Source: Bugula neritina
Lineage: Eukaryota > Bryozoa > Gymnolaemata > Cheilostomatida > Bugulidae
NCBI GenBank assembly: GCA_964035545.1
Contig: OZ037768.1
Location: 24,144,819 to 24,208,818 of the forward strand
Length of the DNA stretch: 64,000 bases
Direction of reading: 5' to 3'
In this document: piece by piece, positions 1 through 12,208 of the stretch
How the letters are laid out: each line of letters starts with the position of its first letter
Numbering within the stretch: position 1 is the stretch's first letter
Notes under the pieces: generated by a model
Databases searched by the model: none
The model's input: only the letters and a program-made list of their open reading frames with translations
What the model was told of the DNA's origin: nothing
Position numbers and translations under genes: made by a program

Positions 1-121
1 TTATGTCATTTAGTGCTTCAACTTTGAACCCAAAACAATATAGTTTGTATGCTGGATGTCCTAACACTGGTTGCACTGTATAAAATTATTAAATTTATCT
101 TATAAGATAGATCAATACATG

Positions 122-154
<33 letters not shown>

Positions 155-1928
155 CATGCAAAAGGCTACCAGGCTAATAAATTATTATACACATTATGTA
201 ATGTGAATAATTGCCACTCAATTATTTTCAAAGTGTCAATTGCATCAACACTCAAATAAAAATTATTTTTCTCTTTAATCCATATACTATATGTTTAATG
301 TAGTATATGCATAAAATAATGTAAATGCTCAAAAAATGTTCATTATCATATTTTAGTAGTTATGATAAATATTTCATGGTTTATAAAGCTTGTGTCACTT
401 TACTTTATTTTGCCTTGCGTACAAGATTTTTGCAACCATAAAAATATGCGGACCATAAAAACTGCTGCCAAAACATTATACTGTTGGTTAAATGAATTTC
501 CCAGCAGGTTGCCGAGCAATATTATTCAATAATGCCAACAATGCAGACTATAGAAAACACGAACTGTTTTTGTTGGTTATAAATCGAGCAAGCTTTACTA
601 GGATTGGACAATGCAAAAATAGTGTGGCGGGAGATGCAAGCGCTGTTGGTGTTGATGAATCAATCAATATTTCTATCAGCAGCTCCGAGTTGGTGGTGAG
701 TGAAGGCAGTAGTTTGGGGCTCTCGATTTTTGAGTTGGGGACGCAATTTCAAACGTCAGACCCCCCAACTACTGCACTCATTCACCGCCAACTTAAAGCT
801 GCTTCTAAGATCATTCTTAGTCGAATGAGTTCATCAATGTCATTCAAAATCAAACTTCTACTTCTAGTTCTAGTCAATATTTTTAATATGAGCTGTTTAT
901 AACAAACTATTGCCAACTTCTGAGTTATTATTATTGTTTTACCAAAGTGGCTCTTCAGCATAAACATTTAAAAATGAATTTTAATTTCAGAATAAGTCCG
1001 ATTCTCATTATGATAATAATCATCATCATGATTATGATTATCATTATGATTAAGACTTAGATTAACACTCTAATTCTGTGATTGACTCAGACTGATCTAT
1101 TTTCAGTTTCACTGTTTGAGTTTCAATTTCAGTAAATAAGGTTGAACTTTAAATTTTAATGTTATTTTCAAGTTCAAGTTGTTACACTTAGACTTACTAT
1201 CAATATAAACTATAAAGCTAAAGACTAATCGTTATACTTAAATATTGTAACAATCTTTATCATTATGATTATGTGAAAATTGAAACTTAAACTATTAGTA
1301 TTAGTAAAAGTATTGACAAATATAAATTTTTTCGAAAAAGTTGAACAAATATTTTTCTGTTATCAAATTGAAATAAGTTAAAATTAAGTCCAAAATACAA
1401 ATGTAAAGTAAAATTCAACTAGGATATAATTTATGTTATTAGTTACAATTAATATTATAGGAATACTAATAGTAATAGTTTCAGTTTCTAATAAATACTT
1501 GTAGTCAAAGTAGTAATCACTACTAATAACAGTAACACTAAGGGTAATACTAATTCACCCAATTACTATTTCAGTATTTGTTAGTAATGTGCTATAACTA
1601 TAAGTTGAGGTAAATGAATTTCTAATCCCAAGTTGAAATTGGCTATCATTGTGATTTTCAGATAGTCATTTCATTGTGATAGTTAGACTGACTCTGAGTA
1701 ATGACAATGAGAAGATCACGATGTCGATAATTATAGTAATACAGACTTTGGCAAATAATGTAGTTTAGTGAAGTTGTGCTTTTAGCAAGTCAAGTGAAAT
1801 TGAACATTAGACAGATTCTGACTAACACATGGGGCCTTTTGATCTGTGGATTGCAGTACGCCGTCCTAGTTACATTGGGATATGACTGTAAGTTGCCAGT
1901 AATGCTTGTGTTTTTAGAATTCATCAAC
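1..1928. other. Gene-free left flank
   Basis: No supported gene. There is a (TA)n microsatellite at about 125-153. An open frame at 492-902 has no recognisable content. From about 990 to 1740 the DNA becomes a degenerate low-complexity tract built from words like ATCATTATGATTAT and AGTAATACTAATAG. The same texture recurs around the 5' ends of other genes here, so this tract may flank the promoter of the following gene. Confidence 0.5.
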
Positions 1929-4079
1929 ATGGCTACACACAGAGTTGTAGAGGCAACATATAGTATTCACAGTGATGATACAGGAGATGAGCCAATCCGC
2001 TATGCCCAGTCCGTCACTGCTGAGTCAAATCTCGCTGAGTCAGTCACACCCCAGTCAGTCACTGCTGAGTCAGTCACTGTGGAGTCAGTCACACCTCAGT
2101 CAGCCACTGCTGAGTCAATTCCCGCTGAGTCAGTCACACCCCAGTCAGTCACTGCTGAGTCAGTCACTGTGGAGTCAGTCACACCTCAGTCAGCCACTGC
2201 TGAGTCAATTCCCGCTGAGTCAGTCACACCCCAGTCAGTCACTGCTGAGTCAGTCACTGTGGAGTCAGTCACACCTCAGTCAGCCACTGCTGAGTCAATT
2301 CTCGCTGAGTCAGTCACACCCCAATCAGTCACTGCTGAGTCAGTCACACCTCAGTCAGCCACTGCTGAGTCAATTCCCGCTGAGTCAGTCACTGCTGAGT
2401 CAGTCACACCTGCGCTAACTGACAGGGAATCACTACAAGACATGGAAGTAAGGCTACAGACTGTAGATACATGCTGTAATCTATCATACACTGCAGGGAT
2501 GTACGATGGCATTTGGACTGGTTGATGCTTTCTATGATGTCCAATAATGTTTGAATAAATTGCAATATGGCTATCAAGATTGACTATATCTGTCATGGCA
2601 AGACATTCTTTTTATAATTACATGAAGTTTATAGTTATATTATATTATTTATAGTTACATTTGGAATGTATTAAAGAAGAACATGCCAGGTTCACTTTAG
2701 AAAGGAGGGCCTGGAACAAGCTACTAGCTGACCGAAAGGCACAGGTAAAGATTAAAAACAGTGAAATTTCATAAGGTAGCTGTTAAACTCGAAATGGCAA
2801 ATTTAATTGAAGCTGATAAATTTGTCCTTGCTGAAATTTTAGCTGACGATTTCTCGACAGCATTTCCTTCATCTTCCTGCGTTACTTGGGTAGCGAGCTG
2901 CTGGGCTATATGTATGAGTTAATTTGAATAACCAGAAAACCATACAAGTGGATATTTATTGAAATGCCACCCACCGTGTCTAGTCTTACATTTCAACCAG
3001 TTGAATTGAATTTTATGGATACAACTTCGCTGATATTCAACTACAAATAAATGATTTCAGCTATTAAAAATAATTATTAATTTATCTGTCGAATATTCTG
3101 GAATCGTCTAATCATGCTGTTTGAAGCCTGTGACCTTCCTGTAGACTAAGAGGTCAGAGGACATGCTGAAAGAGGTGGAGCAAGGTGGGGACCCGTGGAA
3201 GTGTAGGCGGAGAAGCGGCTACCTCCCTCCACCCAAATGGAAGTTCTCATGTAAAGAGATCCTAGATGAAGTGGACACTTACATCACCAGGGCATCGCTA
3301 GCGGTGGGTCTAGTTTGTCTATATACAAGGGGAGGGGGGAGAGCCGGGGGTTCCAATCTCATTGAACTGGGCTGCTGAATCCAAGCTAATGTGTCAGAAA
3401 GTTATCTCCGACAAATCATGTTTTTAACTGCCATCTTTGAAAGAGTATAAATCAAATTCTACCATCTCAACAGAAGCTCAAGCTTCATGGTATCATATTA
3501 CTTGGGCCTATTTTTGGCCGTATTAAATTAAATTAGGTGATTTTTGAAAAAATATTTTTAAAGTCATATGAATTTCCTCTCAATTTTATTCCCCTCACAC
3601 TTGGCACACAAAATACTTATGTCATATTTTGTTGATACAGTTTTGGCTATTTAGTGACTAAAATAAGAAAATGCATAACATAATGCGCTGAAAAGTCAGC
3701 GTTAGTGCACGCGATTATTGTAGGCATCAAGATTTGTGAAGAGATCTATAATTAGTATTCCATACCCAGTTGGTTCTCTTTCTGCTATTCTTAGATTCTG
3801 ACCTGATAATGTCTTGTGTATACAATCAAATTGTAGGCTAAGTTCATAATGGAACACAAGGAAAGTACGGCCACAACAGGCATCCACCCCGTAACAACTG
3901 AAGCAGATGCCCAAATGGAGTTATCTCCTAGTACAGCCATTAACCAATCAAATGTATTGTATCAGACGCTGCGGACCAGTGAGCCAGATATTAGTATGTT
4001 TGACGTATCAACCAGAGAAGTCATACAAAACACCCTGAAGAATTTGGAGGCTTCAAGAAAAAGACGATCCATGCATTAA
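1929..4079 (+). CDS. Unrecognised protein with coding ESVTA repeats (4 exons)
   Basis: Proposed exons are 1929-2447, 2655-2744, 3145-3303 and 3837-4079, all joined in phase 0, giving about 336 aa. I do not recognise the family. Exon 1 starts at the ATG of MATHRVVEATYSIHSDDTGD, a few codons after a possible 3' splice site at 1917, so there may be an upstream non-coding or coding exon. Residues about 30-160 are a Ser/Thr/Glu/Pro-rich repeat of ESVTA/ESVTPQ pentads. The later exons are not repetitive: a charged helix-like stretch (RFTLERRAWNKLLADRKAQ), then a basic segment with SGYLPPPKWKFSCKEILDEV, then a hydrophilic C-terminus ending in NLEASRKRRSMH. No signal peptide or membrane helix is visible. 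The non-repetitive part resembles fast-evolving coiled-coil proteins, but no function is assigned. The four-exon model rests on phase agreement and splice sites only. Confidence 0.5.
2030..2410 (+). repeat. Coding minisatellite, 15-bp unit in 90-bp higher-order repeats
   Basis: The basic unit is 15 bp (GAGTCAGTCACTGCT and variants), organised into a six-unit 90-bp block that is nearly identical in about three copies and then degenerates. The unit is a multiple of three, so it stays in frame with the flanking exon and encodes ESVTA/ESVTV/ESVTPQ/ESIPA pentads. Confidence 0.85.
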
Positions 4080-4806
4080 ATTATATTTTTATAGAACTTT
4101 ATTTTGTAATATGATATTTTTAAATTATCGGTTTCTGTGAGATAATAATGGCAGTTCATTTGTCTTCATGTACGCATGAGTTTGCTGTTCGAACCATGGT
4201 AAGCATGAATATACAAACACACTGAAGTGAATGCTTGTGACTACAGATAGAGGTGGGCTGCATGCCAAGACATGTGAGTTTATTAAGTAGTATCTTATGA
4301 CTATTTCTTCCAACAATGAAGGTTTTGGCGAAAGGGTTAAAGGTCATGTCACTCTGAGTCCTAGCAGGTCATTAATCAACTGGTAACAGATTTCATTAGA
4401 TTATTCATAGTGACCTTAAAATTCTAATAATAGCCTAAGCCTCGGTTCCTAACAAGTATCTTATAGCTGAAGGCAGAGTGAGTGCCTAATGGTGTAAATG
4501 AGCTCATCTTCAAGCACAATGATTTTCAAGCACAATTATTTTAAACACTTATAAACACACTTGGACTCGTTACATATGCAACTAGAAGTTGCTTTCTGCC
4601 ACCAGCATGAACTACAGGCAATGTGAACCAATCCACAACATAAATAATTTGTGAAATAATAGTTTTATTAATGCAAGTTGATATAATGATACGATACAGT
4701 ATAAGAAAATTACATTGACATATTATACATTAGTGGACAAGTCTTCCACTTTTACACTGCCAAAGATGTCATAGCTATAGAAGTTATCCTCTCGATATTC
4801 CGTTGC
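4080..4806. other. Convergent gap between the first gene and CSNK2B
   Basis: This is the shared 3' flank of two convergent genes. It is AT-rich and I see no conserved open frame. The 3' UTRs of both genes presumably lie here. Confidence 0.4.
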
Positions 4807-7800
4807 TCATCTTTTCATGTTCATCATGCTCCTTGAAGGCATCTTGAAATTCGATGCAGCTTGAATTTGCAGCTGGTAAGCAACAGGGTGAATCTTAAAT
4901 CCATACAACCTACAAGAAACGTATTGGAAGCTCATTGTTCAACCACTGTTCACGCTTACAGCTAATAAACATGCATGAAAGTGGTTGTCTGTTGAATATG
5001 AAAGTCTATCGAAAGCTGGTTTTAAATCAATTTAACAGAGTTATTTTTATTAATATAAAGTGTGAAGCTAAATGATACAAGAGACAAATAATATATCGGC
5101 ATTGTTTTGTTAGAGTGATATTTTATATATCATGATACGCCCTTGAAAGAAAAATAAGTAGCATATCGTTTAATGAAAAGAAAGGTTGCGCTCACCTGGG
5201 GGTAAACTGAGTGCCGGGTCGTTTGGGACGATACTCCTGATGGACCATGAACAGCATGTGAGGGAATCCCGTACCGAAGTAAGCTCCATCCGTATGGTGG
5301 TGCCGGCTAGACTTGGGAGTGTAGACGTCACAGCATTTGGGACAGTACAGCTTCACCTGAGAGCACAACCAGGCGGGTGTCAACTGAGCTACGGGGCAGA
5401 CATTACCTTACAGCAGTTAACAGGAGACTAGCTCAGGTTGGCAGCGACTTACCATAGTTTCTCCTGGAACATCACTCAGTCCAATTGGTAGCATCTGCTG
5501 ATTCTCACAGTAGACTCGAGGACAGTAGCCGAAATCTCCTGCCTGCCACTTCTCCACCATCTGCCCGATACCTGAAGAATATTCCAGAAGTAAAGAGAGT
5601 GAAGGAGACCAACCAAAAGTTAATTATTAGTGGGGGTGCCAACATGCAAAAATGGGCGGGTGGAGCACATCAATACTAACCTTTGTTGCTATATATCACT
5701 GCAAAGCCAACATTCTACTGATCTCAGATCTGCGAGTACCTTTTTTGTATCTGGGGGGGTTCTCTCGTGAGAGGGGTGGATATACAGGGGTTCAGCATTT
5801 TTCAAGGGGGGACTATGGAACTCTAAATATTTAATTTTCTGAGTAGTTTAAGTTTGACATTAAAAATATTTTCAAGGAATGTTATACACATATGAAACTT
5901 TCTCTAACAAAAGTTTGGACCAAAAATAAAAAAGTGGGCGGAGCCTATAATATGACAAACTACATTTTTGCATATACCGGATATTCTCTAAACTGCTACT
6001 TTTCTGTTCTAGCATTTAGAATGTTGATTTTTGGTATGAAAATACTCTATTGTGTTCTAATAATGCTCTCCGATTTTCATTACGTTCTGAACTATATAAC
6101 ATCTTTCCCAACCATGACAAATAAAAAACATAAAACGGGAGTTATCTCCTCCGTTAAAAATTATTGCATTTCTACCCAATAATATTGCTCTTTGTTGATA
6201 GGAACAACATCAGCATGATAAAAATGTATTCTTAGCGTATTTATATTAGCTTATTGACTTATTTTGAATCATTAATTACGATCAATACTATTGAGTATTA
6301 ATATTCAATATTTACTGTATAAATTGAGTGTCAGCAATAATTAACAGACCACTAATATTCGATTTTTTTATCCATAAGTATAGTAACATAAAATATGGTT
6401 CATAAAAAAGTAATATTATGATTTCAGCATCACAAGCAATTACTATGCTCTTTTATATCAGATATTGGTAGACATTTGTAATTGTATTTATTTATAAATA
6501 AGATAGTATTTAAAATTTTAATTTACAATAGATCAAGCTTTATTACAAAGTTTTGTTATCTCTAGCGTTTATATACCAAATTAAATATGTTATAACTCTT
6601 CATCAGAACTGTGTTTGTTGCCATCATCATCATAATCAGGCTCTTTGTTTGAAAAAGAAGACTGGCCACTTTCGTTGTTGCAATCGAAACATTCACATAA
6701 ACCACAGCATTTCATCATCAGGCGCTTGCATTTGCATGCTTTACTCTTACAGCCTGCTTTTTTGCATTTACATGCTGTTAAAATCACATCTGCGTTGCTC
6801 TCAAAATCATATTTTATTGGAGTCAAGTTGGTATCCCAACCATGGTCAAAAATTGGCTGATGAAGTAAATTAGGTGTAAAAGAAAGTTGCCAAAGTGTAA
6901 CTTGATAATTGGCTCGTTTCACGTGATATTCTAGGGAATTCCTACTAGGTGGTAGCTGTGCTTCACTGGAGACATTTTTTAAAGCCAATATTTTATATCT
7001 TGCTTCAGTAATATCATCATAGGCACCATATAGGTTGGAGACAAATCATTCACACTCTAAGTATGTTTCTTCTGATACTGGGGACCAATCATTAGAACCT
7101 AAAGACAGATTATAGCTTTCCTTTTCAAGTACCTCCAAAGCACGCTTTTTAGATATTCGGAAGATAGAACTTACTGAGTCACAACCTGTAAGTGCATGGA
7201 GTGATAATAGATTCTTGAGAACTTTTTGTAGATTTTTTTGGCTGATTCAAAAAGAGACATATATCTTCTGTGACTCCCCATTCCAACGAAGATTACTACA
7301 TCTTTATTAGCGTGCTCAGTTAAAACATTACTAAGATGATGTTAAGCGCAATAATAGCAACATTGGTATCTACTGATCTTATTACTACCAAATCGTAATC
7401 ACTCAGTGCATCAGCTGCATGAAGGATTAATCTCAAGTCTGCTTCATCATGATTGGATTTCAATTTGTTACAATTTTAACGATAATGGTTTTGCAGAACA
7501 CAGACTTCTTTGGCGCTACACACTAAAAATGTACCAGCTGGAATTTTCTCAATATGTCTTCTCCATGCACCTTCACTATGTAATCTACCAACTCATTTTT
7601 GTTGTGAATATTGCTCAGAAAAGCACTCCAGTTTTTAGGAACAGGCAGGTTGTTATGAATAATGGAAATAGAGCACATCTATTGGGCACCCCGTCTAATA
7701 CGCTCTTGTGCTTTAATTAATGTTTCAGAATACACGTCAAACACTACATCAACCCTTGTATATCCTTTGCCACATTCAAGAAATATTTCCAACATCTTCA

Positions 7801-10800
7801 GAGCATAGCTATAAAAAGTGCCTGATGTTTTTGTCGAGTGAAGTATGCACATACCATCAATAATGATCGATTTGTTGGTGGACAGTTGACTATCATCATT
7901 GGAGACCCTGTTTCCAAGATATTTCTGTTCCAAAATATGCATTAGTTGCAATTTGCATGTTTTTCTCATCTGTCCGTTTTCAGTAAATAGAGCAAGAGGA
8001 ATGGGACCAATTTTTTTCTCTAGAACTGTATGCAAATCTTTGGCACTTTTGGCACTTATGAGAAGTTTAGCAAATGATATTTTAGGAACATTTGGTTTAA
8101 TGGCCGGTTGAAGTGATTTAGCCACAAAGTCAAAGGAAGGGATTTTAAGCCGGTGAATAGCAGTGTAAAATGGTTTTATTGTATTCAAAAGTCTATCTTG
8201 AAAAAACTTTTGAGCCATAGCAGTCACTATTGACAAGAAGGTCTCCGCATCGGGACTTACTCCAGTAGCAATATTAATAAGTTCAGTTGAAGTATTGCTA
8301 AACAACTTAACATCAAACTGCTGCAATGTAAAAAGAATTGCTTGTGTATCAATCTCATCCGTCATAGTTGTAATGATTGTGTCTTCCTTGTGTAGTGTTG
8401 ATGACTGTGAGGCTATTTGGCAAAAATCCTTTTGCAAAGAAAGCAGTTGGGCTCTGATATGACTAGTTAAGAACCATTTTGTCCGAGCTTCTTCATGGTT
8501 GCTAATGCCAATAATGCCTCCAGATGTTTTACTGTCTCGGTTCAAAGTTTGCTCCAAGACTTGATCTGGAGCCATACCTGCAATTTTTTTCCTGTCCTGT
8601 TTACGGTGAATGAACCCTTTGCAAACATTCCATAAACTTCTGGAGCAGATTCAGGCAAATTTAGCATATCAATAAGGTATATAGGCAGCCACCTTGAGTA
8701 GTTTGTGCGATCATATGCAAAAAATACTGGTAGCATTGCCTGCATACTGTCCAAATATAATTGCCAGTTGCCACTACGCTCAGCTCGAATATGTCCCAAC
8801 ATGGCTTCTACTGCATGAAGGTAGGAATTCCAGAACATTGAAAGGTTAGATTTTAATTTAGTATCAGAATCAAACTTTTTTATAGCAGTAGCAACTTTAT
8901 CTGCAACAGTGGTCCATTCACGCAAGTTATCGTCAATAGAAATACGTATTATGAGACTCTAATGGGTCAAACTGATCATTTTATTGAAGCCATTCCGAAA
9001 GAAATTTTAGTTTCTGCCTCGATATTGCCTCATACAAAATCTTGTGTGCCCGTACACCTCTGTTATTATGCTTACCACATAGCACCTGTTTCACTGTAAC
9101 TTCAGAATATATATCACTGTGTACAAGAACTTGGGCGAGGCCGCTTGATTTTACCATTTTGCCAAGTGCTGCCATGTAATTCATCAAGATATGAAAACCG
9201 CCCATTCGAATTATTGTGTTTGAAAATTCAGTTGGTTTGTTCCATTGAATCTCTTTGGCCATCTTGTAGATAGCTTGGTCAAATGTAATTACTGAATGTT
9301 TCTGATTTAAAACTTTCATAGTTTTCTTTAGCTGCAGAAGGATTGTATAAATTGTTGATGGATCTGTTGATGGTGCATTAATCATTGGGCAATACCCAAT
9401 GACTGATCTTTTATTATCTTCTGTGGCAACCAAATTTCTTACATTAAAGCTACTCCAGCTGGGGCAGTTATGTGTAGAAGGACTTATATCCAATTGAAAT
9501 AGTTTGATTGGGGCAAGTCTTGCCAATAGCCATGCTGTATTTAGATTACATGAATCCTCAAGTGACTTTTTCATATTCAGCAATGTCTCTTGACTAAGTT
9601 TTGTGATAAAATATGATTTTGAGAGCAACGCAGATGTGATTTTAACAGCATGTAAATGCAAAAAAGCAGGCTGTAAGAGTAAAGCATGCAAATGCAAGCG
9701 CCTGATGATGAAATGCTGTGGTTTATGTGAATGTTTCGATTGCAACAACGAAAGTGGCCAGTCTTCTTTTTCAAACAAAGAGCCTGATTATGATGATGAT
9801 GGCAACAAACACAGTTCTGATGAAGAGTTATAATATATTTAATTTGGTATATAAACGCTAGAGATAACAAAACTTTGTAATAAAGCTTGATCTATTGTAA
9901 ATTAAAATTTTAAATACTATCTTATTTATAAATAAATACAATTACAAATGTCTACCAATATCTGATATAAAAGAGCATAGTAATTGCTTGTGATGCTGAA
10001 ATCATAATATTACTTTTTTATGAACCATATTTTATGTTACTATACTTATGGATAAAAAAATCGAATATTAGTGGTCTGTTAATTATTGCTGACACTCAAT
10101 TTATACAGTAAATATTGAATATTAATACTCAATAGTATTGATCGTAATCAATGATTCAAAATAAGTCAATAAGCTAATATAAATACGCTAAGAATACATT
10201 TTTATCATGCTGATGTTGTTCCTATCAACAAAGAGCAATATTATTGGGTAGAAATGCAATAATTTTTAACGGAGGAGATAACTCCCGTTTTATGTTTTTT
10301 ATTTGTCATGGTTGGGAAAGATGTTATATAGTTCAGAACGTAATGAAAATCGGAGAGCATTATTAGAACACAATAGAGTATTTTCATACCAAAAATCAAC
10401 ATTCTAAATGCTAGAACAGAAAAGTAGCAGTTTAGAGAATATCCGGTATATGCAAAAAAGTAGTTTGTCATATTATAGGCTCCGCCCACTTTTTTATTTT
10501 TGGTCCAAACTTTTGTTAGAGAAAGTTTCATATGTGTATAACATTCCTTGAAAATATTTTTAATGTCAAACTTAAACTACTCAGAAAATTAAATATTTAG
10601 AGTTCCAAAGTCCCCCCTTGAAAAATGCTGAACCCCTGTATATCCACCCCTCTCACGAGAGAACCCCCCCAGATACAAAAAAGGTACTCGCAGATCTGAG
10701 ATCAGTAGAATGTTGGCTTTGCAGTGATATATAGCAACAAAGGTTAGTATTGATGTGCTCCACCCGCCCATTTTTGCATGTTGGCACCCCCACTATATGC

Positions 10801-12208
10801 AAATATTATTATCAAGTCTTCGAGAGAGAATTTGAGAGAGAGACATGTGTATCATACCTCGATTAGTCATGATGTATCTAGCGTGGATCAAGCCGTACAG
10901 CATTTCCGCAGCTTGCTCTACAATGTCACTTTGGCCGGGGTTCTCGTCCATCTCATCATCAGGTTCTAGGTCTAAGATCATATCCAGAGCTTGTCTGTAG
11001 TGAGGTACCTTGAATGGATACAGAGACACGAGTGTTAGTAGCTAGAGGGGAGGGGAAGGAGGCAGTCATTGTGACTTTCTTAATAAGTAATAACTACATG
11101 TTGCTATAAGAGGTCAATAGAAAAGGTCAATGTAAATGGTGGTAGTATCCGAATTAGATTCTTTCAATAAACTTGAAAGCAAATAGTATTTATATGTTGC
11201 TATAAGAAGTCAACTATAAAATGTCAATAGAAAAATTAACAAAATATAGTGAAAAGCTGGGTTTTCTACCTGTTCATTGAGTCCTGTCAAGTTGAACTTA
11301 TCCTGAATATAGTCCTCGTCAACCTAAAGACAGAGAGAGCAAGTGATAGACTTAAGATAGAAGAAGTTACATATTTTATTTATTAAGTTAGCCATTTTTA
11401 GTAATTTTACAATACATTATTACTTATTTTTCAATATTTTCAACAAATGGTATATGTAGTATGAACTGTATCCAACAGGGAGAACAAAATAAATTTAAAA
11501 AGTAAAAACTGCTCTATTGATAGGAGTGAGTCATGTTATACTGACAGGAGTGAGTCATGCTATATTGACAGGAGTGAGTCATGTTATACTGACAGGAGTG
11601 AGTCATGTTATATTGACAGGAGTGAGTCATGCTATACTGACAGGAGTGAGTCATGTTATATTGACAGAAGTGAGTCATGTAATACTGACAGAAGTGAGTC
11701 ATGTTCTATTGACAGGAGTGAGTCATGCTATATTGACAGGAGTGAGTCATGCTATATTGACAGGAGTGAGTCATGTTCTATTGATAGGAGTGAATCATGT
11801 TATACTGACAGGAGTGAGTCATGTTTTATTGATAGGAGTGAGTCATGCTATATTGACAGGAGTGAGTCATGTTATATTGATAGGAGTGAGTCATGTTATA
11901 TTGACAGAAGTGAGTCATGTAATACTGACAGGAGTGAGTCATGTTCTATTGACAGGAGTGAGTCATGTTCTATTGACAGGAGTGAGTCATGCTATACTGA
12001 CAGGAGTGAGTCATGTTCTATTGATAGGAGTGAGTCATGTTCTATTGACAGGAGTGAGTCATGTTCTATTGATAGGAGTGAGTCATGTTATACTGACAGG
12101 AGTGAGTCATGTTTTATTGATAGGAGTGAGTCATACTTCACAGAAGAATTCATTTCCTCTGAGACCACAGAACCAGTTGATCCATGAGACTTCTTCTGAG
12201 CTACTCAT
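4807..12208 (-). CDS. CSNK2B: Casein kinase 2 regulatory subunit beta
   Basis: This is the regulatory subunit of the CK2 tetramer, a Ser/Thr kinase of nucleus and cytosol; beta dimerises through a zinc finger and docks the catalytic subunits. Exons in transcript order are 12137-12208, 11270-11323, 10858-11008, 5453-5571, 5196-5356 and 4807-4909, which sum to 660 nt or 219 aa (human is 215). The start [20 protein letters not shown] is the conserved N-terminus with its acidic autophosphorylation site. The acidic stretch [16 protein letters not shown] is present. The zinc cysteines are visible as CPRVYC in exon 4 and CPKCC in exon 5. The C-terminal [14 protein letters not shown] helix is intact; the last ten residues ([11 protein letters not shown]) are lineage-specific. 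All phases agree. The intron at 5572-10857 holds a 5.2 kb transposon, and intron 1 holds a 24-bp minisatellite that begins at the 5' splice site. Confidence 0.97.
5628..6818. repeat. Left arm of long inverted repeat
   Basis: It begins TAGTGGGGGTGCCAACATGC and pairs with 9606-10795. It includes the coding end (about 6590-6818) of the transposon protein plus about 960 bp of AT-rich non-coding sequence. The boundary with the unique interior is where the text changes after CATATTTTAT. Confidence 0.9.
6590..6838 (-). pseudogene. Transposon protein, Cys-rich C-terminus
   Basis: The C-terminus reads [17 protein letters not shown], then [10 protein letters not shown], then an acidic tail ending HSSDEEL and a stop. 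The spacing of cysteines resembles a tesmin/TSO1-like CXC zinc-binding module. It lies inside the left inverted arm. Confidence 0.7.
7679..8575 (-). pseudogene. Transposon protein, nuclease-like fragment
   Basis: About 298 codons stay open, starting [20 protein letters not shown]. Near the end come [12 protein letters not shown] and [11 protein letters not shown], acidic motifs that recall the XPG/PIN-type nuclease fold reported with Academ elements. Downstream (6989-7678) similarity to the family seems to continue through several stops (for example [20 protein letters not shown] near 7150), so the gene is inactive in this copy. Confidence 0.65.
8542..8925 (-). pseudogene. Transposon protein, middle fragment
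   Basis: It carries [17 protein letters not shown] and the block [18 protein letters not shown], then [20 protein letters not shown], which is a typical run for the same family. It is separated from the upstream fragment by stops and a frame change at about 8926-8985, and from the downstream fragment by a frameshift near 8560-8590. Confidence 0.7.
8981..9600 (-). pseudogene. Transposon protein, upstream fragment
   Basis: The frame reads ...[17 protein letters not shown]... and ...[18 protein letters not shown]..., a block I associate with a widespread family of uncharacterised long proteins in invertebrate genomes. It ends at a TAA after LKFLSEWLQ. The residues encoded upstream of about 9600 are antisense to the duplicated arm and are not genuine, so the N-terminal part of the protein is missing. 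Confidence 0.65.
9606..10795. repeat. Right arm of long inverted repeat
   Basis: This is an inverted copy of 5628-6818. On the plus strand, positions about 9606-9833 again read the Cys-rich C-terminus ([17 protein letters not shown]) through to a stop, now pointing rightward. This copy has no upstream coding context, so it is a by-product of the inverted duplication. Confidence 0.9.
11517..12136. repeat. 24-bp minisatellite in CSNK2B intron 1
   Basis: There are about 25 copies of a 24-bp unit containing GACAGGAGTGAGTCATG. On the gene strand the array starts exactly at the 5' splice site: exon 1 ends TTCTGTGAA and the intron reads GTATGACTCACTCC, while the inner copies read ACATGACTCACTCC. 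Only the exon-proximal copy retains the GT. Confidence 0.9.

Larger units (their letters stand above)
5628..10795 (-). mobile_element. DNA transposon with ~1.19 kb terminal inverted repeats, Academ-like
   Basis: The arms 5628-6818 and 9606-10795 are inverted copies. Reading across them I found only about four or five mismatches (for example near 5815, 5962, 6275 and 6590), so they are more than 99% identical. The outer ends read TAGTGGGGGTGCC. The element is flanked by TAT on both sides (5625-5627 and 10796-10798), a possible 3-bp target duplication; TA is an alternative reading. It sits in a CSNK2B intron in the same orientation. The interior codes on the minus strand for a broken transposon protein (separate entries). 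The C-terminal Cys-rich coding segment lies inside the left arm and is therefore present again, inverted, in the right arm. The superfamily call is an inference from the nuclease-like motif, the Cys-rich domain and the short target duplication. Confidence 0.85.

Noticed and set aside
492-902. 136-codon open frame on +
   Set aside because: No start context, splice continuity or recognisable composition; it looks like chance in AT-rich flank.
9606-9833. Plus-strand gene for a Cys-rich small protein
   Set aside because: It is the inverted copy of the transposon protein's C-terminus within the right arm, with no upstream coding sequence.
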